This document shows, in pieces, positions 1 through 7,426 of a stretch of DNA of 24,040 nucleotides. A program made the translations under genes and the position numbers. The notes beneath the pieces were generated by a model. It was not told where the DNA came from. It did no database searches and worked only from the letters and a program-made list of their open reading frames with translations. Numbering within the stretch: position 1 is the first letter of the stretch; the number at the start of each line of letters is the position of its first letter. Source of the DNA: an uncultured Bacilli bacterium (GTDB lineage Bacteria > Bacillota_I > Bacilli_A > RF39 > UBA660); contig CAJTXV010000024.1 of assembly GCA_910584255.1 (NCBI GenBank), forward strand, positions 1-24,040. Reading direction: 5' to 3'.

Positions 1-11
1 TACATAAAAAA

Positions 12-43
12 GACAAATAAGTAATTTCTTTTACCTATTTGTC
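12..43 (-). terminator. Inverted repeat, possible minus-strand terminator
   Basis: GACAAATAAGTAA (12-24) and TTACCTATTTGTC (31-43) form a 13-bp stem with one mismatch and a 6-nt loop. The A-run lies on the left, so only the minus strand reads as hairpin plus T-tract. No minus-strand gene is visible immediately to the right, so the role is uncertain; it may be half of a bidirectional terminator whose other gene lies left of the window. Confidence 0.35.
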
Positions 44-52
44 AACAGTCTG

Positions 53-81
53 AAGAGTGAATTTTCACTCTTTCTTTTTTT
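53..81 (+). terminator. Rho-independent terminator of an upstream gene
   Basis: A perfect 8-bp stem, AAGAGTGA (53-60) with TCACTCTT (65-72), closes a 4-nt loop and runs straight into a T-rich tract. It ends a plus-strand unit to the left of the window and isolates it from the promoter at 137. Confidence 0.75.
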
Positions 82-136
82 CATAAATTTTAAAGAACCT
101 TCCAATTAGATAAATACGAAAATACGGATCAATTTG

Positions 137-165
137 TTTACAAATTTTATTAGTTTTGGTAGAAT
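137..165 (+). promoter_or_regulatory. Sigma-A promoter, pseudo-ATPase/fhs operon
   Basis: TTTACA (137-142), a 17-bp spacer and TAGAAT (160-165), with a TG at 157-158 giving an extended -10. It lies about 30 bp upstream of the GTG start at 198. No other promoter is evident before fhs, so both genes are probably transcribed from here. Confidence 0.65.
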
Positions 166-197
166 AACACTTACAAATGCACGAAAGGGGGGATTTC

Positions 198-1943
198 GTG
201 AAAAAGGGAATTTTTTTGATTAGTTCTTTTCTTTGTTTTCTTTTTTCTTATATGATTCACTCTTCGTATCTTTTTGCTGTTTCCTATCTTCTTTTACTCT
301 TAATTCCGTTTCTTATGCCTAGAAATATTACGTGGAATTTTCTTTTATTTGTATTTCTTTCACTCGGATGCCTTTTGATTGATTTACCTATTTCTGGGTA
401 TTTACTGATTTTTGTTTTTATGTCTTTATCTTATGCTTTTTCTTTACTTCAATCCATTTTTTATAAAAAGTATTGTGCTTCGTTAGGAAATGGTGTAGAA
501 GTCGAGGTTTTAGTTGGAAAATTAAAACAAAAGAAAAATATTTCTGATATTAAAATAGGGGATATCATTGTGATTGGAAAGGATCAAACTTGTTATTTAG
601 AGGGTACAATCACTAAGGGAATCAGTAGGATTAATTTAAAGAAAATTCTTGGGGTAGATGAAATTCATTCTTTAAGGAAAGGAGATGCCATTCTCTCTGG
701 AAGTGTTAATCTAGATCGTGAACTTTTAGTATCTGTTACATCACCTTTTGAAGAAAGTTTATTTTTTAAATATATGTGTGATTTCCTAAAACATAGAAAG
801 TTTAATTTTATGAGGACGATATTTCCTAAATGGGTTTTATTTTTGATTCAAGTGGTTCTTTTATTTGTATTTTTCTTTTTGGCTCGATATCAATTTCGTT
901 TTCATGCGTTAGAATATGGATTTATGATTTTAATGATTACCTTTATAGATTTGGATCCTATTTATTCAATTGTTGGTCAGCTTCATGTTATGTGTTTAAG
1001 AAAAAAAGGTATTTATGTTTTAAGGAGAAAAAAATTACTTCAATTTTCCAAGTTGAAAAATTTTATTTTTACAAAAACAGGAGTTCTTACTCTTGGTATA
1101 TTCAAGGTAGTAGATGTTTCTACTCGTAATGAAAAGAAGTTACTAGAAGTATTATCTTATGCAGAGTATTATTCTACGAATCGAATTGCTTCTTGTATTC
1201 ATGATTATTGTAAGAATAAGGTTATAGTAGATGTTTCCTTAATTCAGGAATTTAAGCAGTTTTCAAATGGTGTTTTGGCTATTGTTCATCGAAATCGATA
1301 TTTAGTAGGAAATTATCAATTTATGTTAGAAAATGGTACTACTATAGAAAAAGAATTGGTGATTGGTACGAATTTATATGTTGCTAAGAATAGTAAGTTT
1401 TTGGGTGTTGTTACTTTATCGGATCAAGTAGACTTATCCATTAAAGATTCTCTTTTTGATATTCGTAAAATGGGGCATGCTCATTTTGTTACTTTTTCTC
1501 GGGATAATGAAACGGTTACTAGAACTGTTTCTAATACTCTTGGTATATATGATTGTTATTCTGAATTAACTTATAAAGATAGGATGTTTTGGATTCAATA
1601 TTTAAAAGATATTTATGGATTACCACAAGCTTATATTAGTGATGAAGAATGTAACTATCCTGTCGATATTAAAGTACTTGTATCTAAAAATCAAAGTAAG
1701 GGTGATTTTATTTTGACTCGTGGAAATATTTCTAATTTATCTTTTCTTTACTCTTATAGTTTTAAATACCTTTCCTCTATTCGTATTTGGGTGTTTTCTT
1801 TGTTTTTTATAAAATTTTTTCTTTACTTTCTTTTACTGTGGATTCGTGATATTTTAGTATTAGGTGGTATCATCATGGGAATTGTATTTTTTCTTCTGAT
1901 GGTTCTTCTTTTACCATTTATAATGAATCGAAAGGGTGATTAG
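198..1943 (+). CDS. Catalytically degenerate P-type ATPase-like membrane protein
   Basis: The 581-residue product keeps the layout of a heavy-metal (P1B-type) ATPase: N-terminal membrane helices, an A-domain-like stretch (about 95-185), a helix pair (about 212-265), P/N-domain-like regions (about 285-500) and two C-terminal helices. Recognisable frames include VGNYQFM and GVVTLSD. Every catalytic signature is altered, however. The phosphorylated Asp of DKTGTLT is Thr292 (TKTGVLT, codon ACA), TGES reads LGVD, the CPC membrane motif reads IDLD, SEHPLA reads STNRIA, TGDN reads SRDN, and GDGIND is gone. The frame is intact, so this looks like a maintained pseudo-enzyme rather than a wreck; ion pumping by the normal cycle is not expected. 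GTG at 198 is preferred over the in-frame ATG at 177, because A3G6 at 184-192 sits at proper distance from it. The stop TAG abuts the fhs ATG. Its function is unknown. Confidence 0.75.
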   Translation: MKKGIFLISSFLCFLFSYMIHSSYLFAVSYLLLLLIPFLMPRNITWNFLLFVFLSLGCLLIDLPISGYLLIFVFMSLSYAFSLLQSIFYKKYCASLGNGVEVEVLVGKLKQKKNISDIKIGDIIVIGKDQTCYLEGTITKGISRINLKKILGVDEIHSLRKGDAILSGSVNLDRELLVSVTSPFEESLFFKYMCDFLKHRKFNFMRTIFPKWVLFLIQVVLLFVFFFLARYQFRFHALEYGFMILMITFIDLDPIYSIVGQLHVMCLRKKGIYVLRRKKLLQFSKLKNFIFTKTGVLTLGIFKVVDVSTRNEKKLLEVLSYAEYYSTNRIASCIHDYCKNKVIVDVSLIQEFKQFSNGVLAIVHRNRYLVGNYQFMLENGTTIEKELVIGTNLYVAKNSKFLGVVTLSDQVDLSIKDSLFDIRKMGHAHFVTFSRDNETVTRTVSNTLGIYDCYSELTYKDRMFWIQYLKDIYGLPQAYISDEECNYPVDIKVLVSKNQSKGDFILTRGNISNLSFLYSYSFKYLSSIRIWVFSLFFIKFFLYFLLLWIRDILVLGGIIMGIVFFLLMVLLLPFIMNRKGD

Positions 1944-3425
1944 ATGAAAAGGATAGAATTACTAGCGAGTGAGCTTGGTTTAAGAGAAAATGAATTTGTT
2001 TGTTATGGAACTGATAAGGCTAAAATATTAAGAGAACCTAATAATTTTTTGAATAGTCATCTAATTTTAGTAACTGCCATTAATCCTACTCCTTATGGTG
2101 AAGGAAAGACTACTGTTACGATTGGATTAAATGATGCATTTTCTAGATTAGGATTATCTAGTATGGCTGTTTTAAGAGAACCTTCTTTAGGACCTGTTTT
2201 TGGATTAAAAGGAGGTGCAACAGGAGGGGGTAAGGCAAGTATTGTTCCAGAAGATGATATTAATTTACATTTTACAGGAGACTTTCATGCGATTACTTCT
2301 GCTAATAATTTGTTATGTGCCGCTATCGATAATCATATTTTTCAAGGAAATGAATTAGAAATTGATCCTTCTACCATTATGGTTAAACGATGTTTAGATA
2401 TGAATGACCGCACTTTAAGAGATACTTTTAATATTACGGCAGCGAGTGAAGTGATGGCTATTTTTTGTCTTTCTACTGATTTTTCTGATTTACGGAAGCG
2501 TCTTGGAAATATATTGATTGGATATACTTTTTCTAAAAAAGCAATTTATGCAAAGGATTTAAAAGTGGATGGAGCAATGGCACTTCTTTTAAAAGATGCC
2601 TTTCATCCAAATCTAGTACAATCTTTAGAAGAAAATCCAGTACTAGTGCATGGGGGCCCTTTTGCGAATATTGCTCATGGGTGTAATAGCATTCTTGCCA
2701 CTAAGACAGCTATGAGTCTTTCGGATTATGTAGTGACAGAAGCTGGTTTTGGTAGTGATTTAGGGGCAGAAAAGTTTTTAAATATTAAGTGTCCTACTTC
2801 AGGACTTCGCCCTTCATTCATTGTTTTAGTTGCAACAGTTCGTGCACTAAGACATAGCGGAATTGAAAATTTACATGCTCATATTGATCATCTAAGACAA
2901 TATCATGTCCCATTTTGTGTTGCGATTAATCGTTTTTCTGATGATACAGAAGAAGAACTTCAAACTTTACAATCGTATTGTAAATCTCTTCGGGTTTCTT
3001 CTATTCTTACCAATTCTTTTTCTGAAGGTGGAAAAGGAAGTGTTTCCCTTGCCCAATATATTTTAAAAAATTTTGACTCTTCTAATTACCAACCACTTTA
3101 CTCTTCTTCTATCAGTGTCTCTAATAAGATTGAATTTATTGCGAAAAAGGTTTATGCAGCTTCTTCCGTTATCTATTCAGAAAAGGCAAAAGAACAGTTA
3201 GAAAAAATTGAATCCCTTGGCATTGAACATTTTCCTATTTGTATGGCCAAAACTCCATATTCTATTAGTGATGATAAAGAGAAACTTGGGTATCCAAAAG
3301 ACTATTCAATTTCTGTTCGTGATATCGTGGTTCAAACAGGAAGCCAAATGATTATTGTTTTACTAAATCGCATCATTACGATGCCAGGTCTTCCTAAGAG
3401 ACCAAACTTTCTGGATATGGAGTAA
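1944..3425 (+). CDS. fhs: Formate-tetrahydrofolate ligase (short form)
   Basis: This cytosolic enzyme of one-carbon metabolism makes 10-formyl-tetrahydrofolate from formate, ATP and tetrahydrofolate. Family hallmarks are plain: the P-loop NPTPYGEGKTT (about 48-58), the REPSLGPVFGLKGGATGGG and EDDINLHFTGDFHAIT blocks, CLDMNDRTLRD, VHGGPFANIAHGCNS, TEAGFGSDLGAEKF and the terminal ITMPGLPKRP. At 493 residues it is shorter than the usual roughly 555. The N-terminus and parts of the middle and C-terminal half are trimmed, and the region before ITMPGLP is diverged (usual SAGAGFI reads QTGSQMI). ATP-site motifs are intact, so activity is likely. It follows the pseudo-ATPase with no gap (TAGATG), suggesting translational coupling; AAAGGGTGAT serves as ribosome binding site. 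No other folate gene is in the window. Confidence 0.93.
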   Translation: MKRIELLASELGLRENEFVCYGTDKAKILREPNNFLNSHLILVTAINPTPYGEGKTTVTIGLNDAFSRLGLSSMAVLREPSLGPVFGLKGGATGGGKASIVPEDDINLHFTGDFHAITSANNLLCAAIDNHIFQGNELEIDPSTIMVKRCLDMNDRTLRDTFNITAASEVMAIFCLSTDFSDLRKRLGNILIGYTFSKKAIYAKDLKVDGAMALLLKDAFHPNLVQSLEENPVLVHGGPFANIAHGCNSILATKTAMSLSDYVVTEAGFGSDLGAEKFLNIKCPTSGLRPSFIVLVATVRALRHSGIENLHAHIDHLRQYHVPFCVAINRFSDDTEEELQTLQSYCKSLRVSSILTNSFSEGGKGSVSLAQYILKNFDSSNYQPLYSSSISVSNKIEFIAKKVYAASSVIYSEKAKEQLEKIESLGIEHFPICMAKTPYSISDDKEKLGYPKDYSISVRDIVVQTGSQMIIVLLNRIITMPGLPKRPNFLDME

Positions 3426-3475
3426 AAATTTTGTATGGTAGCGTGTGCTCTTTTATTTTTTGCTTTTGATTTTGT

Positions 3476-3496
3476 TATATATTTAAGAAATATATA
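3476..3496. repeat. AT-rich palindrome between fhs and decayed gene
   Basis: TATATATTT (3476-3484) and AAATATATA (3488-3496) are perfect 9-bp arms around a 3-nt loop. It could be an operator, but an AT-only palindrome in an AT-rich gap may also arise by chance. No T-tract follows, so it is not an obvious terminator. Confidence 0.3.
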
Positions 3497-3541
3497 CAAC
3501 TAAAAGATATGTTAAAAATGTTAAGACAACCATAGGAGTCT

Positions 3542-3826
3542 GTGAAGATAGCCATTTCATGTTTGTTTTTTTTAGATAAAATGGGTGTTAAAAGCAATCC
3601 TTCTATTGTCTATACAGTTGATGCTAAACAATATGAGATTTTAAGTTGAGTTACTTATAAAGGTGACTTAGCATTTGGAGTGAAGAATAGAAAATATTTG
3701 ATTTTTTATAATCCAAATCATCCTAGTGATGATGTTTTAAAAAATGAGTTCAATGCCTATGTTTTTATTTGTGGCAGGCTTTTTATTCTTACTTTTATTG
3801 TTGCTTATCTTTTTGATTTTTCATGA
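3542..3826 (+). pseudogene. Decayed DUF3592-like small membrane protein
   Basis: A GTG at 3542 preceded by AGGAG opens a frame that reads sensibly for 94 codons but carries TGA at 3647-3649 and ends at TGA 3824-3826. The translation contains IVYTVDAKQYEI, then after the stop VTYKGD, the phrase FYNPNHPSDDVL, and a hydrophobic C-terminal segment. A 'YTVDGKxY ... YNPxNP' core followed by a membrane helix resembles DUF3592 proteins. The expected N-terminal helix is poor. It fills most of the 468-bp gap between fhs and the next gene. If TGA were read through at both sites the frame would run to TAG at 3836-3838. The family match is from memory of the motif only. Confidence 0.45.
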
Positions 3827-3841
3827 TTTTCTTGGTAGAAT

Positions 3842-3870
3842 TTGCAATTTTTCTTTATTTGTTGTATACT
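3842..3870 (+). promoter_or_regulatory. Sigma-A promoter of the 3894 gene
   Basis: TTGCAA (3842-3847), a 17-bp spacer and TATACT (3865-3870), followed by the G-run ribosome binding site AGGGGGG (3882-3888) six bases before the ATG. Confidence 0.6.
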
Positions 3871-3893
3871 AAGCACATTTTAGGGGGGTTATT

Positions 3894-5468
3894 ATGAAAT
3901 TTCAAACATTAGATGAATTATTATCTTTGGATGATGTCAAAAGACTAGGAGTTACTTATACGTCTGAATTGATTTTTAAGGATCAATCACTTCCTAGTTT
4001 ATTTTCTAAAAAATATCAACAAAAGCAAGTTTATGAGGACTTACGAGAAGATTTAGCGAATCGGTTGTTATCTTATTCTCCTCTTTTTCGTTGTGTTATT
4101 TCTAGCTTAGATAATTATTCTGTTCCTATCGCAGTTTCTAAACAGAAAGATGGGTCTTTTCATTTTCATCATTCTTATCATGAATTTTTTCCATTTTTAA
4201 TTTCCTACTTTGTATGCAAATATAAAATGAATATTAATGAGATTATTACATCACAAGCGATGGCTGAATTGAACACACTTGATTCTAATTCTGAGGATCT
4301 TACGACAGATCTTTCCAAGTTAAAATTAAATGAACAAAAGGCTTGTGAAACCATTGAAGGATTTTTCTTAAATATTTTTAAAAAGATGAATCAATCTTTT
4401 TCTAAAATATCACCTTCTAGATTAGAAGAAGTACGGGAAGAACGAAAACTTATAAAATTTTTATCTAAAAATGTGTTTGACTTAATTCAGTTATTACATG
4501 AGTCACTTACTTTGCCAATTTTAGAAGATATTAATAAGGATCGTTTCTTATTATCCATGTCTTTACAATCAATGGAGAATTTACTGCAAATGAATGAGGG
4601 GAAAATGCCTTACTCAGAACCCGTGTTAAAATTATCTATGGGGTATTTAGATTGCTATTTTACGATTACTCAGTATTTATCAGAAAAGACGGGTCATTCT
4701 TATGATTTTTCATTTTCATCTTTTGGGGAATTTAATTCTTATCAATATTTAGTAGATATGTATCAAGAGTATTCTAAAAAATATCCTAAAATCATTGAAA
4801 AATATCATCAAGAGATGGATATGAAGCAAATTTTTAGAGAATATTTAATTGATGCAAGAACAAAAATTAAAAAAGATGAATTTGTAACAGCTGTAAAATT
4901 GCGTTTTGAACTTTTTCCAAAGGGCGAAGCAAAAGAAAAAGGATGTGGTGTATTCTCTAGAAAGTCTGTAGTTAGTGAGGATATTAAAAGACTATTAGAA
5001 GAAAAACATGAATCATTATTAGAGGAAAAGATTAATTTCTTTTCTGCATCTGACTATTTATGGACTCTAGAAGAAGCGCAAACATTTAATGGGTATCGTG
5101 GACATATTTATCCAAATGGAAAAGTGATTTTTGAAAAATTTTATCGTACAATGAAGAATGGTCTCGTTCCTGCTTATGATGAAGCAATTATTGCGATGGA
5201 TCTTTTGGATTTTATAGAAGTGGCTCCAAAAACTAAGACTGAATTACTAGATATTATTCGTAATCAAAAGGAAAATATGAAAGAGAGTATGCTTCATCCA
5301 CAAAATAGAAGTATTCGAAGAATTTATCATGTTCCAGGTTGGCAGCAGAAAGTCGATACAATCATTGCAGCAGAGGCATTAGAATACGATTTTGATTTAA
5401 TTGAAACCCTACTATCTGAAATTTCTAATACCAAGCCTCAAGATTTTTTAAAACCTTATAGGAAATAG
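3894..5468 (+). CDS. Hypothetical protein, 524 residues
   Basis: I do not recognise the family. The product has no signal peptide or clear membrane helix and is rich in charged and aromatic residues, so it is probably a soluble, mostly helical cytosolic protein. Visible features are a His/aromatic cluster HFHHSYHEFFPF (about 90-101), acidic/lysine-rich segments around 175-185 and 365-380, and a C-terminal part with YRGHIYPNGKVIFEKFYR (about 395-412). The latter is the most distinctive stretch and may mark a small beta domain. It has its own promoter and a strong G-run ribosome binding site, and is followed after seven bases by another unknown gene, so the two are probably co-expressed and may work together. 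Confidence 0.8.
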   Translation: MKFQTLDELLSLDDVKRLGVTYTSELIFKDQSLPSLFSKKYQQKQVYEDLREDLANRLLSYSPLFRCVISSLDNYSVPIAVSKQKDGSFHFHHSYHEFFPFLISYFVCKYKMNINEIITSQAMAELNTLDSNSEDLTTDLSKLKLNEQKACETIEGFFLNIFKKMNQSFSKISPSRLEEVREERKLIKFLSKNVFDLIQLLHESLTLPILEDINKDRFLLSMSLQSMENLLQMNEGKMPYSEPVLKLSMGYLDCYFTITQYLSEKTGHSYDFSFSSFGEFNSYQYLVDMYQEYSKKYPKIIEKYHQEMDMKQIFREYLIDARTKIKKDEFVTAVKLRFELFPKGEAKEKGCGVFSRKSVVSEDIKRLLEEKHESLLEEKINFFSASDYLWTLEEAQTFNGYRGHIYPNGKVIFEKFYRTMKNGLVPAYDEAIIAMDLLDFIEVAPKTKTELLDIIRNQKENMKESMLHPQNRSIRRIYHVPGWQQKVDTIIAAEALEYDFDLIETLLSEISNTKPQDFLKPYRK

Positions 5469-5475
5469 GTAGTTT

Positions 5476-5937
5476 ATGAATCAAGTATTTTTAGAAAAAT
5501 TATTAGAACATCGACATTTATTTGAACCTTTATTAGAAATTGATCATAGAGTAATGCATTTTAGCTATTCAGAGGAAGAAATCTGTGCTTATATTGAGTC
5601 TTTACTTTTATTAGAAAAAGCTTCCATTGAAATTCCTATCAATAGTCTTGTTCTTACAACTGGTGAACCATTCGAGATCTTAAAATTTTTAACAATCATC
5701 CATCCAAATCATCCGTTTATATTATTTCCAAATTATTCTTTTATGGGGATAAACACTTTATTTGTTAAAATATTTAATTTCGTCTACCAAGATATTTGTT
5801 CTCTTTCGAAAGAGAAGAATTATAATCGTTATTTCCAAGGACAAGATACGTTTCCTTCTATTTATATTTTTGGACCAGAGATTGTTTATCAAGAAATGAA
5901 AAAGGACTTTCCAAATGCTTTATGGATTGAGAACTAG
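5476..5937 (+). CDS. Hypothetical protein, 153 residues
   Basis: An unrecognised small protein starting seven bases after the preceding gene, with AGGTAG as a modest ribosome binding site. The sequence is acidic at the N-terminus, then has alternating hydrophobic stretches (NSLVLTTGE, HPFILFPNYSF, about 57-90) reminiscent of a beta-alpha nucleotide-binding-like fold, and PSIYIFGPEIV near the C-terminus. No signal peptide is seen. Alternating strands and the absence of cysteines suggest a cytosolic protein. It could be the remnant half of a larger enzyme domain, but the frame is intact and well translated. The pairing with the 524-residue protein is the only functional clue. Confidence 0.75.
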   Translation: MNQVFLEKLLEHRHLFEPLLEIDHRVMHFSYSEEEICAYIESLLLLEKASIEIPINSLVLTTGEPFEILKFLTIIHPNHPFILFPNYSFMGINTLFVKIFNFVYQDICSLSKEKNYNRYFQGQDTFPSIYIFGPEIVYQEMKKDFPNALWIEN

Positions 5938-5948
5938 TTCTTTTTTTT
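5930..5948 (+). terminator. Weak terminator after the 153-residue gene
   Basis: AGAA-CTAG-TTCT overlapping the stop codon is followed by eight T. The stem is only four to five A/G-U/C pairs, so termination is probably partial and the DUF421 gene may be reached by read-through. Confidence 0.35.
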
Positions 5949-5992
5949 GTATATATTTTTTCTATTGGTTCATTCTATAAATGGTGATTTCT

Positions 5993-6703
5993 ATGGGTAA
6001 TATATTGGATATAATTATTCGAAGTTCAGTTTCTTTGGTGGTTTTATTTTTAATTACAGAGTTAATGGGAAAAAAGCAGATTAGTCAATTAAATTTATTT
6101 GATTACATTATTGGAATTAGTATTGGTTCGATTGCTGCAAGTTTAAGTGTTGATGACTCTATTAATTACTTAGATGGGGCTTTAGCTATTGTTGTTTATG
6201 GGTTATTTGCGACCTTAGTTTCGTTTGTTACTGCAAAAAGTATTGTATTACGTAGATTCTTTATTGGGACTCCGCTTGTATTAATGAAGGATGGAAAGAT
6301 TATCTATTCTAATTTAAAAAAAGGAAAAATTGATGTTAATGATTTTTTACAAACAGCAAGGGAAAATGGGTACTATGATATCAGTCAGTTAAATTGTTCT
6401 ATTTTGGAACCGAGTGGAAGGATTAGTTTTCTTCCCAAAAGCAAATATTTACCAGCAACTCCGAGTGATCATAAAATGAAAGTATCAGAGTCAGGTCTTG
6501 TTAGTAATTTAGTGATTGATGGAAACATTATGGAACAGAATTTAAAAAATATTGGAAAAGATGAAGCATGGCTTTTAAAGCGATTAGAGAAAATGGGATA
6601 TTTAGAAGTAAATGATATTTTATTGGCAATTTGTGACTCAAAAGAACAATTAACAGTATATCTAAAGGAAGAAAAAATGGAAGGACTTTCTATTTTTGAA
6701 TAG
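5993..6703 (+). CDS. DUF421 (YetF-like) membrane protein
   Basis: The N-terminal third holds three membrane helices (about 5-90), with the family phrase TELMGKKQISQLNLFDYIIGISIGSIAA just after the first. The cytosolic C-terminal part carries the DUF421 signatures PLVLMKDGKI, then N-L-K-K-G-K-I...F-L-Q-T-A-R-E-N-G-Y-Y-D, and CSILEPSGRISFLPK. YetF-type proteins are Bacillota membrane proteins, several linked to sporulation or stress, with no settled biochemical role. An ATG lies at 5981, but the one at 5993 is preferred because GGTGAT (5983-5988) fits only the latter; this gives 236 residues. The product extends a little beyond the common C-terminal end (about residues 150-236). Nothing in the neighbourhood fixes its role. 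Confidence 0.88.
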   Translation: MGNILDIIIRSSVSLVVLFLITELMGKKQISQLNLFDYIIGISIGSIAASLSVDDSINYLDGALAIVVYGLFATLVSFVTAKSIVLRRFFIGTPLVLMKDGKIIYSNLKKGKIDVNDFLQTARENGYYDISQLNCSILEPSGRISFLPKSKYLPATPSDHKMKVSESGLVSNLVIDGNIMEQNLKNIGKDEAWLLKRLEKMGYLEVNDILLAICDSKEQLTVYLKEEKMEGLSIFE

Positions 6704-6735
6704 TTTTTTTCTCTGTTAATCCTTTTTCGAGAGTG

Positions 6736-6764
6736 TTGACTTTCTATATAAAAAATAGTAAACT
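6736..6764 (+). promoter_or_regulatory. Sigma-A promoter of the prepilin-like gene
   Basis: TTGACT (6736-6741), a 17-bp spacer and TAAACT (6759-6764), about 35 bp upstream of the ATG, which is preceded by AGAGGTG. Confidence 0.6.
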
Positions 6765-6799
6765 GAAACTGAAATATAAATTATAATAGAGGTGTTTGT

Positions 6800-7264
6800 A
6801 TGACCAATGAAAAAGGGGTAACTTTAGCTCAGATGGTATTATTATTAGTCGTTGTACTCATTGTGTTGCTTGTTATGGTTCCTCAGATTCTTCGTTATGT
6901 TGGAGACTCTAAGACAGGAAGTTTTATTTCTTCTGCGCAATTTTATATTGATGAAGTTCGAAAACACTTAACCATCACACAAACGTTTCCTGTAGATCAG
7001 GATGATAGTGTGCCTTTTCGTATTTTAGATTTAGATCTTGAGAAAAAGAGACAAAAAAGTGTATATGGAAACTCTTGGGTAAGTGAAAAATCTTACGTAA
7101 TTTCCAAAAATATTGGAACGATGGAAGATCCTGTATATTCTTATTCTATTGCCTTACAGGATGAGGAAGGTTATTGTTTAGAACTGATAGATGAAACTTC
7201 TCTTAAAAGGGGCTCCGTAAAACAAAATAAGTGTCAAATTATTGATTTTAGTGAGTTGCAGTAA
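6800..7264 (+). CDS. Type IV prepilin-like protein
   Basis: The N-terminus MTNEKG|VTLAQ followed by a hydrophobic helix (about 11-30) is a class III (type IV pilin-like) leader, cut after Gly6 by a prepilin peptidase. The usual +5 glutamate is a glutamine (V1-T2-L3-A4-Q5), which occurs in minor or divergent pseudopilins. The soluble 120-residue head has two cysteines, C126 and C145, near the C-terminus, placed like the disulfide that closes a pilin D-region. No pilus ATPase, platform protein or prepilin peptidase lies in the window, so assembly machinery would have to be encoded elsewhere. It is a single-gene unit with its own promoter and terminator. Function as a surface fibre or competence component is possible but not shown. 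Confidence 0.75.
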   Translation: MTNEKGVTLAQMVLLLVVVLIVLLVMVPQILRYVGDSKTGSFISSAQFYIDEVRKHLTITQTFPVDQDDSVPFRILDLDLEKKRQKSVYGNSWVSEKSYVISKNIGTMEDPVYSYSIALQDEEGYCLELIDETSLKRGSVKQNKCQIIDFSELQ

Positions 7265-7285
7265 GACGAGAAATCGTCTTTTTTT
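7263..7285 (+). terminator. Rho-independent terminator after prepilin gene
   Basis: AAGACGA (7263-7269) and TCGTCTT (7274-7280) form a perfect 7-bp stem capped by a GAAA tetraloop and followed by a T-tract. The stem begins inside the stop codon. Confidence 0.85.
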
Positions 7286-7367
7286 CTTGTCTATATATCA
7301 TATAATTTGATAGGTTTTATTTTACTATGAGGAAGAATAAATTTAACAAATATTCAGTTAAATAAAA

Positions 7368-7396
7368 TTGATTTCACTTTCTTGTTTTGGTATAAT
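7368..7396 (+). promoter_or_regulatory. Near-consensus sigma-A promoter of corA-like gene
   Basis: TTGATT (7368-7373), a 17-bp spacer and TATAAT (7391-7396), with TGG at 7388-7390 giving an extended -10. The in-frame TTG at 7382 lies within this promoter and therefore cannot be the translation start. Confidence 0.85.
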
Positions 7397-7426
7397 AGGA
7401 AAAACATGAGTGGGAGGGGATTTTCT

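Noticed and set aside
177..179. ATG at 177 as start of the pseudo-ATPase gene
   Set aside because: It overlaps the region just upstream of the G-run ribosome binding site, has no such site itself, and GTG 198 is correctly placed.
830..1129. 99-codon frame inside the pseudo-ATPase gene
   Set aside because: It is an alternative-frame shadow with no ribosome binding site and a low-complexity translation; the main frame has family similarity throughout.
3437..3460. Terminator directly after fhs (AGC-GTGT-GCT plus T-tract)
   Set aside because: A three-base-pair stem is too weak to support a terminator call.
7382..7426. TTG at 7382 as start of the CorA-like protein
   Set aside because: It lies inside the promoter between -35 and -10, and ATG 7427 has a strong GGGAGGGG site.
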